Source: Paludibacter sp.
GTDB taxonomy: Bacteria; Bacteroidota; Bacteroidia; Bacteroidales; Paludibacteraceae
Assembly (NCBI GenBank): GCA_031284665.1
Contig: JAITXR010000205.1
Location: forward strand, 1 to 15,504
Direction of reading: 5' to 3'
DNA: 15,504 nucleotides
The stretch's first letter is position 1, and every line of letters begins with the position of its first letter. Under the pieces are notes generated by a model that had not been told where the DNA came from, did not search any database, and worked only from the letters and a program-made list of their open reading frames with translations. A program made the translations under genes and the position numbers. Of this stretch, positions 7,357-15,423 are shown piece after piece.

Positions 7357-9036
7357 TTATAGTAAACTTTTGCGACCTTGTAATAAATCGCGATTGTTTT
7401 CCGGTTTAGTCCAATCTATTTTTTTAGTTGGGTCAATGCCATTAATGTATTTTTCGATATTTGTATATCCGTCGCCATTAAGGTCTTTTACGGCATCCGA
7501 GGCATCATTTGGATTTAAGCCGTATTTCTTTTCCCAAGCATCGGGCATACCGTCGTTGTCGCTGTCTTTTACCGGCGTACCTTTATATTCAGGATAACCT
7601 CCAACTTGACGAATATCGGTAATAATACCTTGTTTGTAAGAATCTTTTGGCAAACGGCGATGCTGAAATTGATAAAAATCTATTTTATCGGCTGCTTTAT
7701 CGTAATAAACTTCACCTGTGCGCACTTGTTTAATTATGTGTTCGTCAACAATATCGCGTTTTGGGAAATTTGCTCCTACATTATCCAACACAAAGTTGTA
7801 AGCATCTTGCGCTGACATAATTGGGAAAGGATTATCCATCGGGAAAGGCTCGTTCCAACGCATTTTTTCGGTATAACCTTCGGTATCTCGTTGATTTCCA
7901 ACCTGCACGCCACCAGCCCAATTGTCGGCTGTAATTGCAGGAAAGCCTTCTACTATGTTTCCATTGGCATACACGCGCCCAAAAACAGAATAACCCAATT
8001 TACTGCGTCCCGATTCGGGTTTCACAATGCGATGACCTACAGGCGAATCTTTGGGAGTGGCAGGTCCGGGCTTATAATAATTATTAATAAAATTGTACAA
8101 TGCTGTATAATCGCCACCATCAGCGGTGCGATGTACCCAATTATAAACTATATTGTTCACAAAATGGAAAACGCCATTCCATCCGATAGATGGATTTCGT
8201 CCGGCATTATTAGCCCAAAGATTACGCATAAAAGTAGCGTTTTCGCCACCCAATGTACTTCCAAACGAATGGTTATAAGTATCTAATGTTTGCGACGAAA
8301 TGGAGTTTTGAATGGTTACGTTTACGGTTCCAAGTTTCAATTCTTTAGAGCCATCTTCGGGGTCGAACATATGGCGATAGAACGATATGTTTTCGTCCAA
8401 TCCCCAACTTGTCGAAACGTGGTCAATCATAATATTGCCAACAGGATTTCCACCAAAAGCATCGTCGCGACGTCCTACCCAAGTTTCACCTCGGCGAAAG
8501 CGGACGTGGCGAATAACCACATCGTGAGTATTGCACCACACAGTTTCGCCGGCAATGCAAATACCGTCGCCGGGAGCAGTTTGTCCGGCAATAGTAAGGT
8601 AAGGAGCGCGTATAATAACCGGACTTGTCAAGCGAATAATACCGGCAACATTGAATACGATAATGCGTGCGCCACCTTGTTCGCAAGCCCAACGAAATGA
8701 ACCTTCGCCGCTATCGTTCAAATTAGTTACTATCAACACTTTTCCTCCGCGCCCGCCGAAAGTGTAAGCGCCACCGCCTTGTGCTCCGGGAAATGCAGGG
8801 ATTTTGGCTTGTGGCAAATCAGTAGGACGTGATGCCCACTGAATATATGGGCGACCTGTTTTTGCCTCTTGTTCAATAATTGGTAAAGCAATTTTCCATG
8901 CGGCATCGGATGCGGCATTGGCTTTTGCCATAATTTGGTTTGCGCTGTCCTGATCCGCTTTCGAAACGCTCGGATACTGGGCATACATTGCTGACGTTGC
9001 GAAACAAATCGCAAATACAAAAAATAATTTTTTCAT
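7357..9036 (-). CDS. Secreted pectate lyase-like protein (PL1-type beta-helix)
   Basis: A 559-residue protein with a signal peptide (1-19, MKKLFFVFAI to AMYA, cut before Gln20). The lyase region begins near 80 with PGAQGGGAYTFGGRGGKV and continues through TNLNDSGEGSFRWA (104-117), TIAGQTAPGDGICIA (148-162), IMIDHVSTSWGLDE (202-215), AGRNPSIGWNG (278-288) and TDGGDYTALYNFINNYY (304-321). The IDH stretch resembles the vWiDH motif of PL1 lyases, and the RNP stretch may hold the catalytic Arg (inference). An acidic DSDNDGMPDAW (491-501) and DLNGDGYTNIEKY (518-530) form a calcium-type repeat near the end. No lipoprotein Cys and no recognisable type IX sorting domain is seen, so periplasmic or freely secreted location is likely. 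The expected reaction is beta-elimination of polygalacturonate; specificity is not proven. Confidence 0.88.
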   Translation of the reverse strand: MKKLFFVFAICFATSAMYAQYPSVSKADQDSANQIMAKANAASDAAWKIALPIIEQEAKTGRPYIQWASRPTDLPQAKIPAFPGAQGGGAYTFGGRGGKVLIVTNLNDSGEGSFRWACEQGGARIIVFNVAGIIRLTSPVIIRAPYLTIAGQTAPGDGICIAGETVWCNTHDVVIRHVRFRRGETWVGRRDDAFGGNPVGNIMIDHVSTSWGLDENISFYRHMFDPEDGSKELKLGTVNVTIQNSISSQTLDTYNHSFGSTLGGENATFMRNLWANNAGRNPSIGWNGVFHFVNNIVYNWVHRTADGGDYTALYNFINNYYKPGPATPKDSPVGHRIVKPESGRSKLGYSVFGRVYANGNIVEGFPAITADNWAGGVQVGNQRDTEGYTEKMRWNEPFPMDNPFPIMSAQDAYNFVLDNVGANFPKRDIVDEHIIKQVRTGEVYYDKAADKIDFYQFQHRRLPKDSYKQGIITDIRQVGGYPEYKGTPVKDSDNDGMPDAWEKKYGLNPNDASDAVKDLNGDGYTNIEKYINGIDPTKKIDWTKPENNRDLLQGRKSLL

Positions 9037-9259
9037 GATTGTGTTATTAGAGTTAGAAAATTTAGAAAAATAGTTTATATGTTTTGAAGATAGAAGTTAG
9101 AAGTTAGAAGATAGAAGTTAGTTTATAGCTGAATATTGGTTTGAATAGTTTGAATAATTTGAGTAGTTACCTAATTAGTAGTTTTATCATTTTACATTTT
9201 ACATTTTACATTAGAAAGTTACCTAATTAGTAAGTTAATCACTTAATTTTTTACATTTC
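9037..9259. repeat. Repeat-filled spacer between the lyase genes
   Basis: This 223-base gap holds, in order: five GAAGATA/GAAGTTA heptamers (9086-9121); three 9-base units of TTTGAATAG type (9140-9166); a CTAATTAG palindrome (9171-9178); three CATTTTA heptamers plus a partial (9188-9212); and a second CTAATTAG (9223-9230) followed by AAGTTAATCACTTAAT. I found no clear TAnnTTTG promoter for the first lyase and no terminator for the second. Confidence 0.85.
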
Positions 9260-11776
9260 TTAATTGACTCTGATTCCTATTCGGCGTTGCATTTTGTCGC
9301 CTTGCGCATCGGTTACGGTTATTGTGAGATAAGTAACGCCTTTGAAATTTTTATTCGACGTAAATTTTGCCTTGTTTTGCTTTACAATAATTTTGCCATT
9401 ATCGGAATTTTCGGCTGCGAAATGTGGTTTATCCGAATAACCTAAGAAAAATTGCGTTAATTCAATTTCTACCGCTTTGCCACTTTTTGTTTCAAAGTGT
9501 GGTGTTGCCATCCATTCCAAATAATCCTCAATAAAAGTGCTGCCATCGTTTTCGGGGTCGGAATTTGTATCGCTAAAATCGCCTGCCGGAGAATTAGGAT
9601 TTGTATGCGACACTTCGTTTTCCCACCAATTAGGCAATCCGTCGCGGTCTGTATCAAATTCATCTAAATTCAAAGCAGTTGCGGGGTAATCCTCGTATCC
9701 ACCAACATCTTCGTGATGGTCGGGCAAGCCCCATTTTCCGGTAACACTACCTTTATATTTCCAAGTTTTATTTATAGTTTCGTCTATAATGCGTTTGTCG
9801 TGTTCGTCGAGCATTGGCATATTTGCGCCGCAGTCGGAAATCACACTTTTATAGGCATTTTGAGCAGTAAGCACTGTGGCGTGATTTGGGAAAAACGCTT
9901 TGTCAACAAAAGTTTGATACTGAAATTTCTCATTTCGGCTCCACTCATTCGTGCATCCGCAACTATCTTCGGTAGCAGCACCTGTGCAATCAAAACTTCC
10001 ATCCACATTTTCGATTACATTTCCCACAGCGTAATAACGTTGTGTGGATTTTCCCAAGCCTTCGTGTTGCGCTTTGAGAATAGTGTTAATACTCTGTAAA
10101 CCTTTGCGATAATAATTATTCACAAAATTCACTTCGTGCGCGCCGCCATCGGTTGCTCGCCCTCCGTAATTGAAAACCACATTGTTAGTTATATCCAAAT
10201 GTCCCCAATATTCACCATCGCCATTCAATCCACCACCCAGCGACCAGTTACGACCTTCGCAATGTGCAAGCAAATTAGTAATAAAACTTGCTGTATCGCC
10301 GCCAATGGTTGCTGCATATCCGTGAGTTTTGCCGGGTGCATAATTCTGATGATTAGCGGCGTTGAGGGCTTCGGCAATCATTGTGCGTTGCAAAGTCATA
10401 TTTTTGCCGTTTCGCGAACTAAAACCTTCGTCGAGCGACCAACTGATAGAATTATGGTCCATAATGCTATAATTTGCACCTGCCATTCCCATACCATCAG
10501 CAGTTCTGCCCCATTGCCCAACTCTTAGGCGAATAAAACGAACTACGGCATCCTGCGCACCGCCAACGCCAAACGACGATTTGGCAATGCAAATTCCTTT
10601 GTCGGGCGAAGTTTGTCCGGCAACAGTTACATAATTGTCGCTCAACGAGATACGCTGACCGGGGATTAAATCAATTTTGCCACTTACGGCAAATAAAACA
10701 TATCTTGCACCTTTTTCTTTTTCGATGGCATAACGCAGGCTACCTTCCCCATCGTTATTCAAATTGGTAACATACACCACTTTACCTCCGCGACCTCCGC
10801 GAGCATACATTCCGTAACCTTCGGCTCCTCTGAATGCCAACACTCTGGGGCGAAATTTCCATACATTTCCATAAGTAATTTGCCCATTTTTAATGGCATC
10901 AACACGCCAAAAATATGTTTTTGATTTTTGAATATCATTTATTGAAAATGTGCGGTCGTTGTTATTTTTAGTGGAGATTGGTTTTGAAGTTTTACTTGCC
11001 ACTTCGGCAGAATCGTTCCCAAAATAAACATTATACGACTCTGCGCCAATCGAAGGTGCTGACCACGACAAAATTATTTTTCCGGCATCGGCATCAACGT
11101 GTTCGTCGAGGTTTTTGGGCGATGGATTGGTGGCTTGATGTTCAGGATTTGGCACATTGAGTTCAAAACCTGCCAAGCAGACGTTTTTGTGTGGCTCATT
11201 GCCTGTTGTAACGGCTGACATCAGAATTACAACATCTTGCCCGTTCTGAACTTCAAACTCAAAATATGCTTTGCTTGCAAGTTCATTTTTTGTTACTGTT
11301 TTACTTTGTAATACTTTCTGTTTCAAATCGTTATTCACAGATATTTCGACCGGACTGTATGCTTTGTCCGACCTTTCCCACGAATTAAAATACAGCAAAA
11401 GCGAATGTTTTCCATTGTTCAAACCCGAAAATGTCAAAGCAATTTTGCCACCCTCATCTCCTTGTGCCACAGTAACTCCATCGTTTGCCAAACGAGCAAA
11501 ATATGGTGCTTGCAAAGTAGTTTTGTACCAATTAGTTATAAGTCCGCTACCGACATCGCCTGCTTTGTCGATAGAAACTGTGATTTTACCGAATGTTTTT
11601 GATTTTGAAGTTTGCGACACAGCCCAAGGAGTGTATTGCGGCTCATTGACTTCGCGAGCCGAGCGGTCGGCAACATTGAAATCGACTTTTATAACCGGAT
11701 TTTCAACATTGGTTTGGGAATTGAGGTTAGTCAAATAGAAAAAAGAAATGGCTAAGATTAAATAAATGTGTTTCAT
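9260..11776 (-). CDS. Multidomain secreted pectate lyase-like protein (PL1-type, with FN3)
   Basis: An 838-residue protein. A signal peptide (1-20, ending LNS before Gln21) precedes a beta-sandwich domain (about 27-208, possibly malectin- or CBM-like), then an FN3 domain (about 216-309, ending TYFWRVDAI and VWKFRP). The lyase domain (about 312-700) shows GGRGGKVVYVTNLN (327-340), TVAGQTSPDKGICIA (384-398), IMDHNSISWSLDE (438-450), EGRNWSLGGGLNG (507-519) and TDGGAHEVNFVNNYY (542-556). It is clearly paralogous to the lyase downstream. DTDRDGLPNWW (708-718) starts a calcium-type acidic segment, and an Ig- or cadherin-like domain closes the protein (about 762-838). A Cys-rich insert (597, 606, 608, 649) has no match in the paralogue. 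No sorting domain or lipobox is visible. Pectin attachment and cleavage is the likely role; substrate is inferred. Confidence 0.87.
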   Translation of the reverse strand: MKHIYLILAISFFYLTNLNSQTNVENPVIKVDFNVADRSAREVNEPQYTPWAVSQTSKSKTFGKITVSIDKAGDVGSGLITNWYKTTLQAPYFARLANDGVTVAQGDEGGKIALTFSGLNNGKHSLLLYFNSWERSDKAYSPVEISVNNDLKQKVLQSKTVTKNELASKAYFEFEVQNGQDVVILMSAVTTGNEPHKNVCLAGFELNVPNPEHQATNPSPKNLDEHVDADAGKIILSWSAPSIGAESYNVYFGNDSAEVASKTSKPISTKNNNDRTFSINDIQKSKTYFWRVDAIKNGQITYGNVWKFRPRVLAFRGAEGYGMYARGGRGGKVVYVTNLNNDGEGSLRYAIEKEKGARYVLFAVSGKIDLIPGQRISLSDNYVTVAGQTSPDKGICIAKSSFGVGGAQDAVVRFIRLRVGQWGRTADGMGMAGANYSIMDHNSISWSLDEGFSSRNGKNMTLQRTMIAEALNAANHQNYAPGKTHGYAATIGGDTASFITNLLAHCEGRNWSLGGGLNGDGEYWGHLDITNNVVFNYGGRATDGGAHEVNFVNNYYRKGLQSINTILKAQHEGLGKSTQRYYAVGNVIENVDGSFDCTGAATEDSCGCTNEWSRNEKFQYQTFVDKAFFPNHATVLTAQNAYKSVISDCGANMPMLDEHDKRIIDETINKTWKYKGSVTGKWGLPDHHEDVGGYEDYPATALNLDEFDTDRDGLPNWWENEVSHTNPNSPAGDFSDTNSDPENDGSTFIEDYLEWMATPHFETKSGKAVEIELTQFFLGYSDKPHFAAENSDNGKIIVKQNKAKFTSNKNFKGVTYLTITVTDAQGDKMQRRIGIRVN

Positions 11777-11790
11777 GTTTCGTTATAAAG

Positions 11791-11842
11791 TTTGAATGTT
11801 TGCTCTGTTTGAGTAGTTTGAATGTTTGAAAAGTTTGAGCAG
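11791..11842. repeat. TTTGAATG/TTTGAGTAG tandem array
   Basis: Six units of eight or nine bases each begin with TTTG, mostly TTTGA (TTTGAATG, TTTGCTCTG, TTTGAGTAG, TTTGAATG, TTTGAAAAG, TTTGAGCAG). The array sits 14 bases upstream of the lyase ATG and leads directly into the element AGTTACCAAATTAGTAG. Confidence 0.8.
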
Positions 11843-11958
11843 TTACCAAATTAGTAGTTTTGTCATTTTACATTCTATATTTGAAAGTTACCAAATTAGT
11901 AGTTTTTTGCCCTTTCGCGCCTCTTGTAGTTTGAATAGTTTCTTAATTAGTAGTCTTT

Positions 11959-12029
11959 CATTAATCACTAATCGTTAATCACTTAAATCAGTATTCATTT
12001 TACATTTTACATTCTACATTTTACATTTC
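11959..12029. repeat. Two adjacent heptamer arrays (AATCACT type, then CATTTTA type)
   Basis: The first array has units ATTAATC, ACTAATC, GTTAATC and a fourth that drifts. From 11996 follow CATTTTA, CATTTTA, CATTCTA, CATTTTA and a partial unit in exact 7-base steps. The CATTTTA unit is the same as at 9188-9212. Confidence 0.8.
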
Positions 12030-12132
12030 TTCCACTGTGCTGAACTGTACTGATTTCCTTCTTTGACCATTTAAGTATTATTTAGTTTAATTGTGAATTA
12101 AAATTATAAACACAACAAAATGCGTAAAAAAA

Positions 12133-12164
12133 TTGGGTAAATCAAACAAAAAATATTAATTTCG
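12133..12164 (+). promoter_or_regulatory. Possible rightward promoter for the PnuC-like gene
   Basis: TTG (12133-12135) and TAATTTCG (12157-12164) are 21 bases apart and match the Bacteroidetes pattern except for C in place of T at one position. A start near 12171 would leave a leader of about 24 bases before ATG 12195. Confidence 0.45.
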
Positions 12165-12194
12165 CCCCCAAATTATTGAAAATATCTTTCGCTT

Positions 12195-12971
12195 ATGTTT
12201 AAAAAGTTAGTAAGGTCGGTAGTTTTTTCGCGTTATATCGACGTCTTTGGTGCTGTTTTGGTACTTGTTACCTGCTTGCTCCGTAATTTTCATTTGACTT
12301 TCTACGACGATGGTCAAATTATTTCAGTGCCACTCGGCGAACAATGGTCAACAATGCTCGCGGGTGCATTTCCGCTTGGCTGGCTATCAACTATCGGCGC
12401 GATATTTTCGTTGCTGTCAACGCGCTTGGTTGGCAAACAAAACAATACCGGCAATTGGATAGGGCTTGCTACCACTATAAATTCGGGCGCAGTAGATTAT
12501 TTTTTGGGAAACCATTCGGCAATAATTACTTATCCGCTTACATTTTTTATTCACACATTTGCGGTTGTGAAATGGACTAAGGGTGTGAAAATTCGCAAAA
12601 TTGATTTTTGGTATTACATTATTAATATTATTGGAATTATAATTGCATACCTGCTTGTGTGGTTTGGGATGAAAATTTTTGGCGGCAGAACCGATTTTTG
12701 GTTTTTTCACATTATTGCAATAACTTTTGGGCTGTCGCTCGGCGCAAATTTCTGTACTGCATTTAAGTACGAAACTACATATCTTGGCTGGACAGTTTAC
12801 AATATCATTCAGTTAATAAAGGCAACACTGCAACTTAATGTTGCAAATATTGCAAAATACGCTTTTTACATATTTAACGCCGTAGTTACGCTTGGCGACT
12901 GGATTTGGAATCGCGATGTGTTTAAAAAGTTGATAGTGGAAAGTGGGGAGCGGAGAGTGATTAACAATTAG
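12195..12971 (+). CDS. PnuC-like nicotinamide riboside/mononucleotide transporter
   Basis: A 258-residue polytopic membrane protein with about seven hydrophobic segments (near 15-30, 54-76, 86-104, 107-127, 137-162, 167-187 and 222-238). The middle part (GNWIGLATTINSGAVDYF, 86-103) and the C-terminal part (YLGWTVYN, 196-203; DWIWNRD, 235-241) resemble the repeat-like core of PnuC carriers, which import nicotinamide riboside for NAD synthesis by facilitated diffusion. No nadR-type kinase gene is adjacent, so substrate is uncertain; another vitamin carrier of the same family (thiamine or riboflavin type) is possible. The last residues, RVINN, and the TAG stop are encoded by heptamers GTGATTA and ACAATTA, so the original C-terminus may have been changed by repeat growth. 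Confidence 0.65.
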   Translation: MFKKLVRSVVFSRYIDVFGAVLVLVTCLLRNFHLTFYDDGQIISVPLGEQWSTMLAGAFPLGWLSTIGAIFSLLSTRLVGKQNNTGNWIGLATTINSGAVDYFLGNHSAIITYPLTFFIHTFAVVKWTKGVKIRKIDFWYYIINIIGIIIAYLLVWFGMKIFGGRTDFWFFHIIAITFGLSLGANFCTAFKYETTYLGWTVYNIIQLIKATLQLNVANIAKYAFYIFNAVVTLGDWIWNRDVFKKLIVESGERRVINN

Positions 12972-13147
12972 TGATTAACTTGCTAATTAGGTAACTTCTC
13001 AAACTTCTTAATCAGAGCAAAGAGCAAAGAACAAAGACAGTGATTAACGATTAATGATGAGTGATTAACTTACTAATTAGGAAACTATTCAAACCATTCA
13101 AACATTCAAACTATTAACTTCTATAACTTCATATAACTTCATATAAA
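12957..13147. repeat. Composite repeat array overlapping the PnuC-like gene end
   Basis: In order: GTGATTA-type heptamers (12957-12979), CTAATTAG (12983-12990), AGAGCAA-type heptamers (13014-13037), GTGATTA/ACGATTA/ATGATGA/GTGATTA (13040-13067), CTAATTAG (13073-13080), ATTCAAAC-type units (about 13087-13113) and three AACTTCATAT-type units of about ten bases (13117-13147). Read on the minus strand, the order and units match the arrays at 9140 and 11791, so this copy is inverted. The gap after the stop is 179 bases; no promoter was recognised for the next gene. Confidence 0.85.
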
Positions 13148-13150
13148 AGA

Positions 13151-13768
13151 ATGAAACTCGTTATTATAATTTTTCGCTTATTAATTGTCATTTCGGCATT
13201 TGTGGGGACATACCAAAGTTGGACTTTTGCTCGCCCGCACGACTTGATTTATTTTACCAATCAAAGTAATTTATTTATCGGGGTGCTGTACTTTTGGCTG
13301 GCTTTTGCGGATATTTTTAACTGCAAAAAACCATCTGCAAGTTTACACGCCGCCGTAGTGTTTTATATCGCGATTACCGGGTTGGTGGCAAATTTCGTGC
13401 TCGACCTTTCGGCAATTCATTATCCGCTAATTATTGCACCGCTTACAGTCAACCATTTTGTGCATATTATTACGCCGGTAATGGCTTTTATCGATTTTTT
13501 GCTTTTTGCCAAACATCGGCAGTTAAAGTTCAAGCACGCAGCATCTTGGCTTGTATATCCTGTGGTGTATTTTATTGTTATTTTAATCCTTGTAGCAATA
13601 ATTCCGTCTATTGGGTATCCATATCCGTTTATTGACCATAATTTACTTGGGACAAAAGCATTACTTATTAATGTCGTGAAATTTGCAGCGGCATTTTACT
13701 TATTAGGATTATTGATTGTGTTATTAGACAAATATTTACCAAAATTTATATGTATAAAAAATACTTAA
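13151..13768 (+). CDS. Pr6Pr family membrane protein
   Basis: A 205-residue protein with six hydrophobic segments (near 3-20, 40-54, 65-88, 103-118, 131-152 and 170-193). The pattern YFTNQSNLFIGVLYFW (34-49) and HFVHIITPVMAFIDFLLF (102-119), with His and Asp inside the membrane region, is typical of Pr6Pr-family predicted integral membrane proteins. Biochemical function is not established. The ATG at 13151 follows the repeat array by three bases. The end overlaps the acyl-CoA synthetase start by 19 bases in another frame, which suggests shared transcription and coupled translation. Confidence 0.78.
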   Translation: MKLVIIIFRLLIVISAFVGTYQSWTFARPHDLIYFTNQSNLFIGVLYFWLAFADIFNCKKPSASLHAAVVFYIAITGLVANFVLDLSAIHYPLIIAPLTVNHFVHIITPVMAFIDFLLFAKHRQLKFKHAASWLVYPVVYFIVILILVAIIPSIGYPYPFIDHNLLGTKALLINVVKFAAAFYLLGLLIVLLDKYLPKFICIKNT

Positions 13769-15411
13769 AACAAACAGAATTTTCGGATTACGAAGATTTT
13801 TGCAAAAATTATCAATTGCAAATTCCTGAAAATTTTAATTTCGCCTACGACGTAGTGGATGCTTGGGCAGCCAAAGCACCAAACAAACGCGCTTTGCTGT
13901 GGACTAATGACCGAGGCGAATGTTGCGAATTTACTTTTGCCGACATAAAACAGCAAACCGACCGCACTGCCGCTTATTTTCAGAGTTTGGGAATTGGCAA
14001 AGGCGATATAGTGATGGCAATTCTCAAACGGCGATACGAATTTTGGTTTACAATTATTGCTCTTCATAAAATTGGCGCAATAATAATTCCGGCAACTCAT
14101 CTTTTGACAAAAAAAGATATTGTTTATCGTGCTAATGCCGCTGATATTAAAGCAATTATAGCAGTTGGAGAGGAAGAAATACTTACTCATATAGACGATG
14201 CTATGCCCGAATCGCCTACGGTAAAACTGCGCATTTCGATTGGCGAAAAAGTGCCTGCCGACTGGCTCGATTTCCACAAAGGAATAGCCGCAGCACCCGA
14301 ATTTCACGGCAATAAAAACGTTGCGAAAAATACCGACCCGCTCATTATCAGTTTCACTTCCGGCACAACAGGAAATCCCAAAATGGTATTACTCGACTAT
14401 TGTTATCCGCTCGCACATATAACTACTGCGCGATATTGGCACAATCTACATCCGGACAGTGTTCATCTCACCATTGCCGATACAGGTTGGCTAAAAGCCG
14501 TCTGGGGAAAACTTTACGGACAATGGTTTGTGGGCTGCTGCATTTTTGTGTATGACCACGAAAAATTTACGCCTGCCGATATGCTTGCAATAATCGAGAA
14601 AAATAGAATTACTTCACTTTGCGCTCCGCCAACAATTTTTCGTTTTCTTATTCGCGAAGACATTTCAAAATACGATTTATCGTCGTTAGAATATTGCACT
14701 ATTGCCGGTGAGGCGTTAAATCCCGCTGTGTATGAGCAGTTTAAGCAACTTACAGGAATTGAACTTAAAGAAGGTTACGGACAAAGCGAAACCACTCTTT
14801 CGATATTTACATCGGAGTGGACTACGCCGAAACCCGGCTCAATGGGTTTGCCAAATCCTCATTACGATGTGGATTTACTCACGCCCGACGGACGCAGTGC
14901 CGAAGTTGGAGAACACGGACAAATCGTAATTCGTACCGACAAAGGCAAACCCACAGGGCTTTTCAGCGGATATTATCGCAATGCGGAACTGACTGCCGAA
15001 GCGTGGCACGATAATCTGTATTTTACAGGCGACGTGGCGTGGCGCGACGAGGATGGCTATTTCTGGTTTGTGGGGCGTGCCGACGATGTTATCAAAAGTT
15101 CGGGTTATAGAATTGGTCCTTTTGAGGTCGAAAGTGCGCTAATGACTCATCCTGCCGTAGTGGAATGTGCGATAACAGGCGTGCCTGACGAAATTCGCGG
15201 TCAAGTGGTGAAAGCAACAATAATTTTGGCTAATGATTACAAAAACCGAGCCGACGACAGCCTTGTAAAAGAGTTGCAGGAACACGTCAAAAAAGTTACC
15301 GCTCCATACAAATACCCGCGAATAATAGAGTTTGTAGCCGAATTGCCCAAAACTATCAGCGGAAAAATTCGCCGAGTAGAACTGCGCGAAAAAGAGCAGA
15401 GCAAACAATAA
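13750..15411 (+). CDS. AMP-forming acyl-CoA synthetase (ANL superfamily, medium-chain-like)
   Basis: A 553-residue cytoplasmic enzyme that would activate a carboxylic acid to an acyl-adenylate and then an acyl-CoA. The ANL motifs are complete: SFTSGTTGNPKMV (201-213, ATP phosphate loop), EGYGQSETT (341-349), YFTGDVA (424-430), GRADDVIKSSGYRIGPFEVE (442-461, hinge region) and PKTISGKIRR (533-542) with the adenylation Lys539. Length and motif wording fit acetyl/medium-chain acyl-CoA synthetases more than long-chain FadD-type enzymes; the acid used cannot be read from the sequence. The start ATG 13750 lies inside the end of the Pr6Pr gene. A putative acyltransferase begins 12 bases downstream and may use its product (inference). 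Confidence 0.92.
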   Translation: MYKKYLKQTEFSDYEDFCKNYQLQIPENFNFAYDVVDAWAAKAPNKRALLWTNDRGECCEFTFADIKQQTDRTAAYFQSLGIGKGDIVMAILKRRYEFWFTIIALHKIGAIIIPATHLLTKKDIVYRANAADIKAIIAVGEEEILTHIDDAMPESPTVKLRISIGEKVPADWLDFHKGIAAAPEFHGNKNVAKNTDPLIISFTSGTTGNPKMVLLDYCYPLAHITTARYWHNLHPDSVHLTIADTGWLKAVWGKLYGQWFVGCCIFVYDHEKFTPADMLAIIEKNRITSLCAPPTIFRFLIREDISKYDLSSLEYCTIAGEALNPAVYEQFKQLTGIELKEGYGQSETTLSIFTSEWTTPKPGSMGLPNPHYDVDLLTPDGRSAEVGEHGQIVIRTDKGKPTGLFSGYYRNAELTAEAWHDNLYFTGDVAWRDEDGYFWFVGRADDVIKSSGYRIGPFEVESALMTHPAVVECAITGVPDEIRGQVVKATIILANDYKNRADDSLVKELQEHVKKVTAPYKYPRIIEFVAELPKTISGKIRRVELREKEQSKQ

Positions 15412-15423
15412 TTTGCAGCCATA

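Larger units (their letters stand above)
11777..12194. other. Divergent spacer with repeats upstream of the large lyase and the PnuC-like gene
   Basis: These 418 bases contain no supported gene. From left to right: a TTTGA-rich array (11791-11842), two variant elements CAAATTAG (11847-11854 and 11892-11899), TTAATTAG (11943-11950), AATCACT-type heptamers (about 11959-11990) and CATTTTA heptamers (11996-12029). The last 130 bases are AT-rich and carry a probable rightward promoter. I could not find a good leftward promoter for the lyase gene; CAAAnnTA is absent on the plus strand. Confidence 0.7.

Noticed and set aside
7357..7420. C-terminal end of the smaller lyase, considered as a type IX secretion sorting domain
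   Set aside because: The last residues (NNRDLLQGRKSLL) follow the calcium-type repeat directly; the beta-rich sorting domain of about 70-80 residues is missing.
9086..9230. Repeats considered as a CRISPR array
   Set aside because: Units are 7-9 bases and directly adjacent; there are no unique spacers of constant length and no cas genes nearby.
11271..11738. A 155-codon open frame antisense to the N-terminal domain of the large lyase
   Set aside because: The lyase frame has a signal peptide and continuous domains; the antisense frame has no supporting feature.
11791..13147. Inverted repeat groups flanking the PnuC-like gene, considered as an invertible phase-variation segment
   Set aside because: The matching arms are short and degenerate, no recombinase gene is in view, and inversion would separate the gene from its own promoter only if that lay outside the segment, which it does not.
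13765..14307. A 180-codon open frame on the minus strand opposite the acyl-CoA synthetase
   Set aside because: The plus strand encodes intact ANL motifs; the antisense product is Cys/Phe/Asn-rich with no domain.
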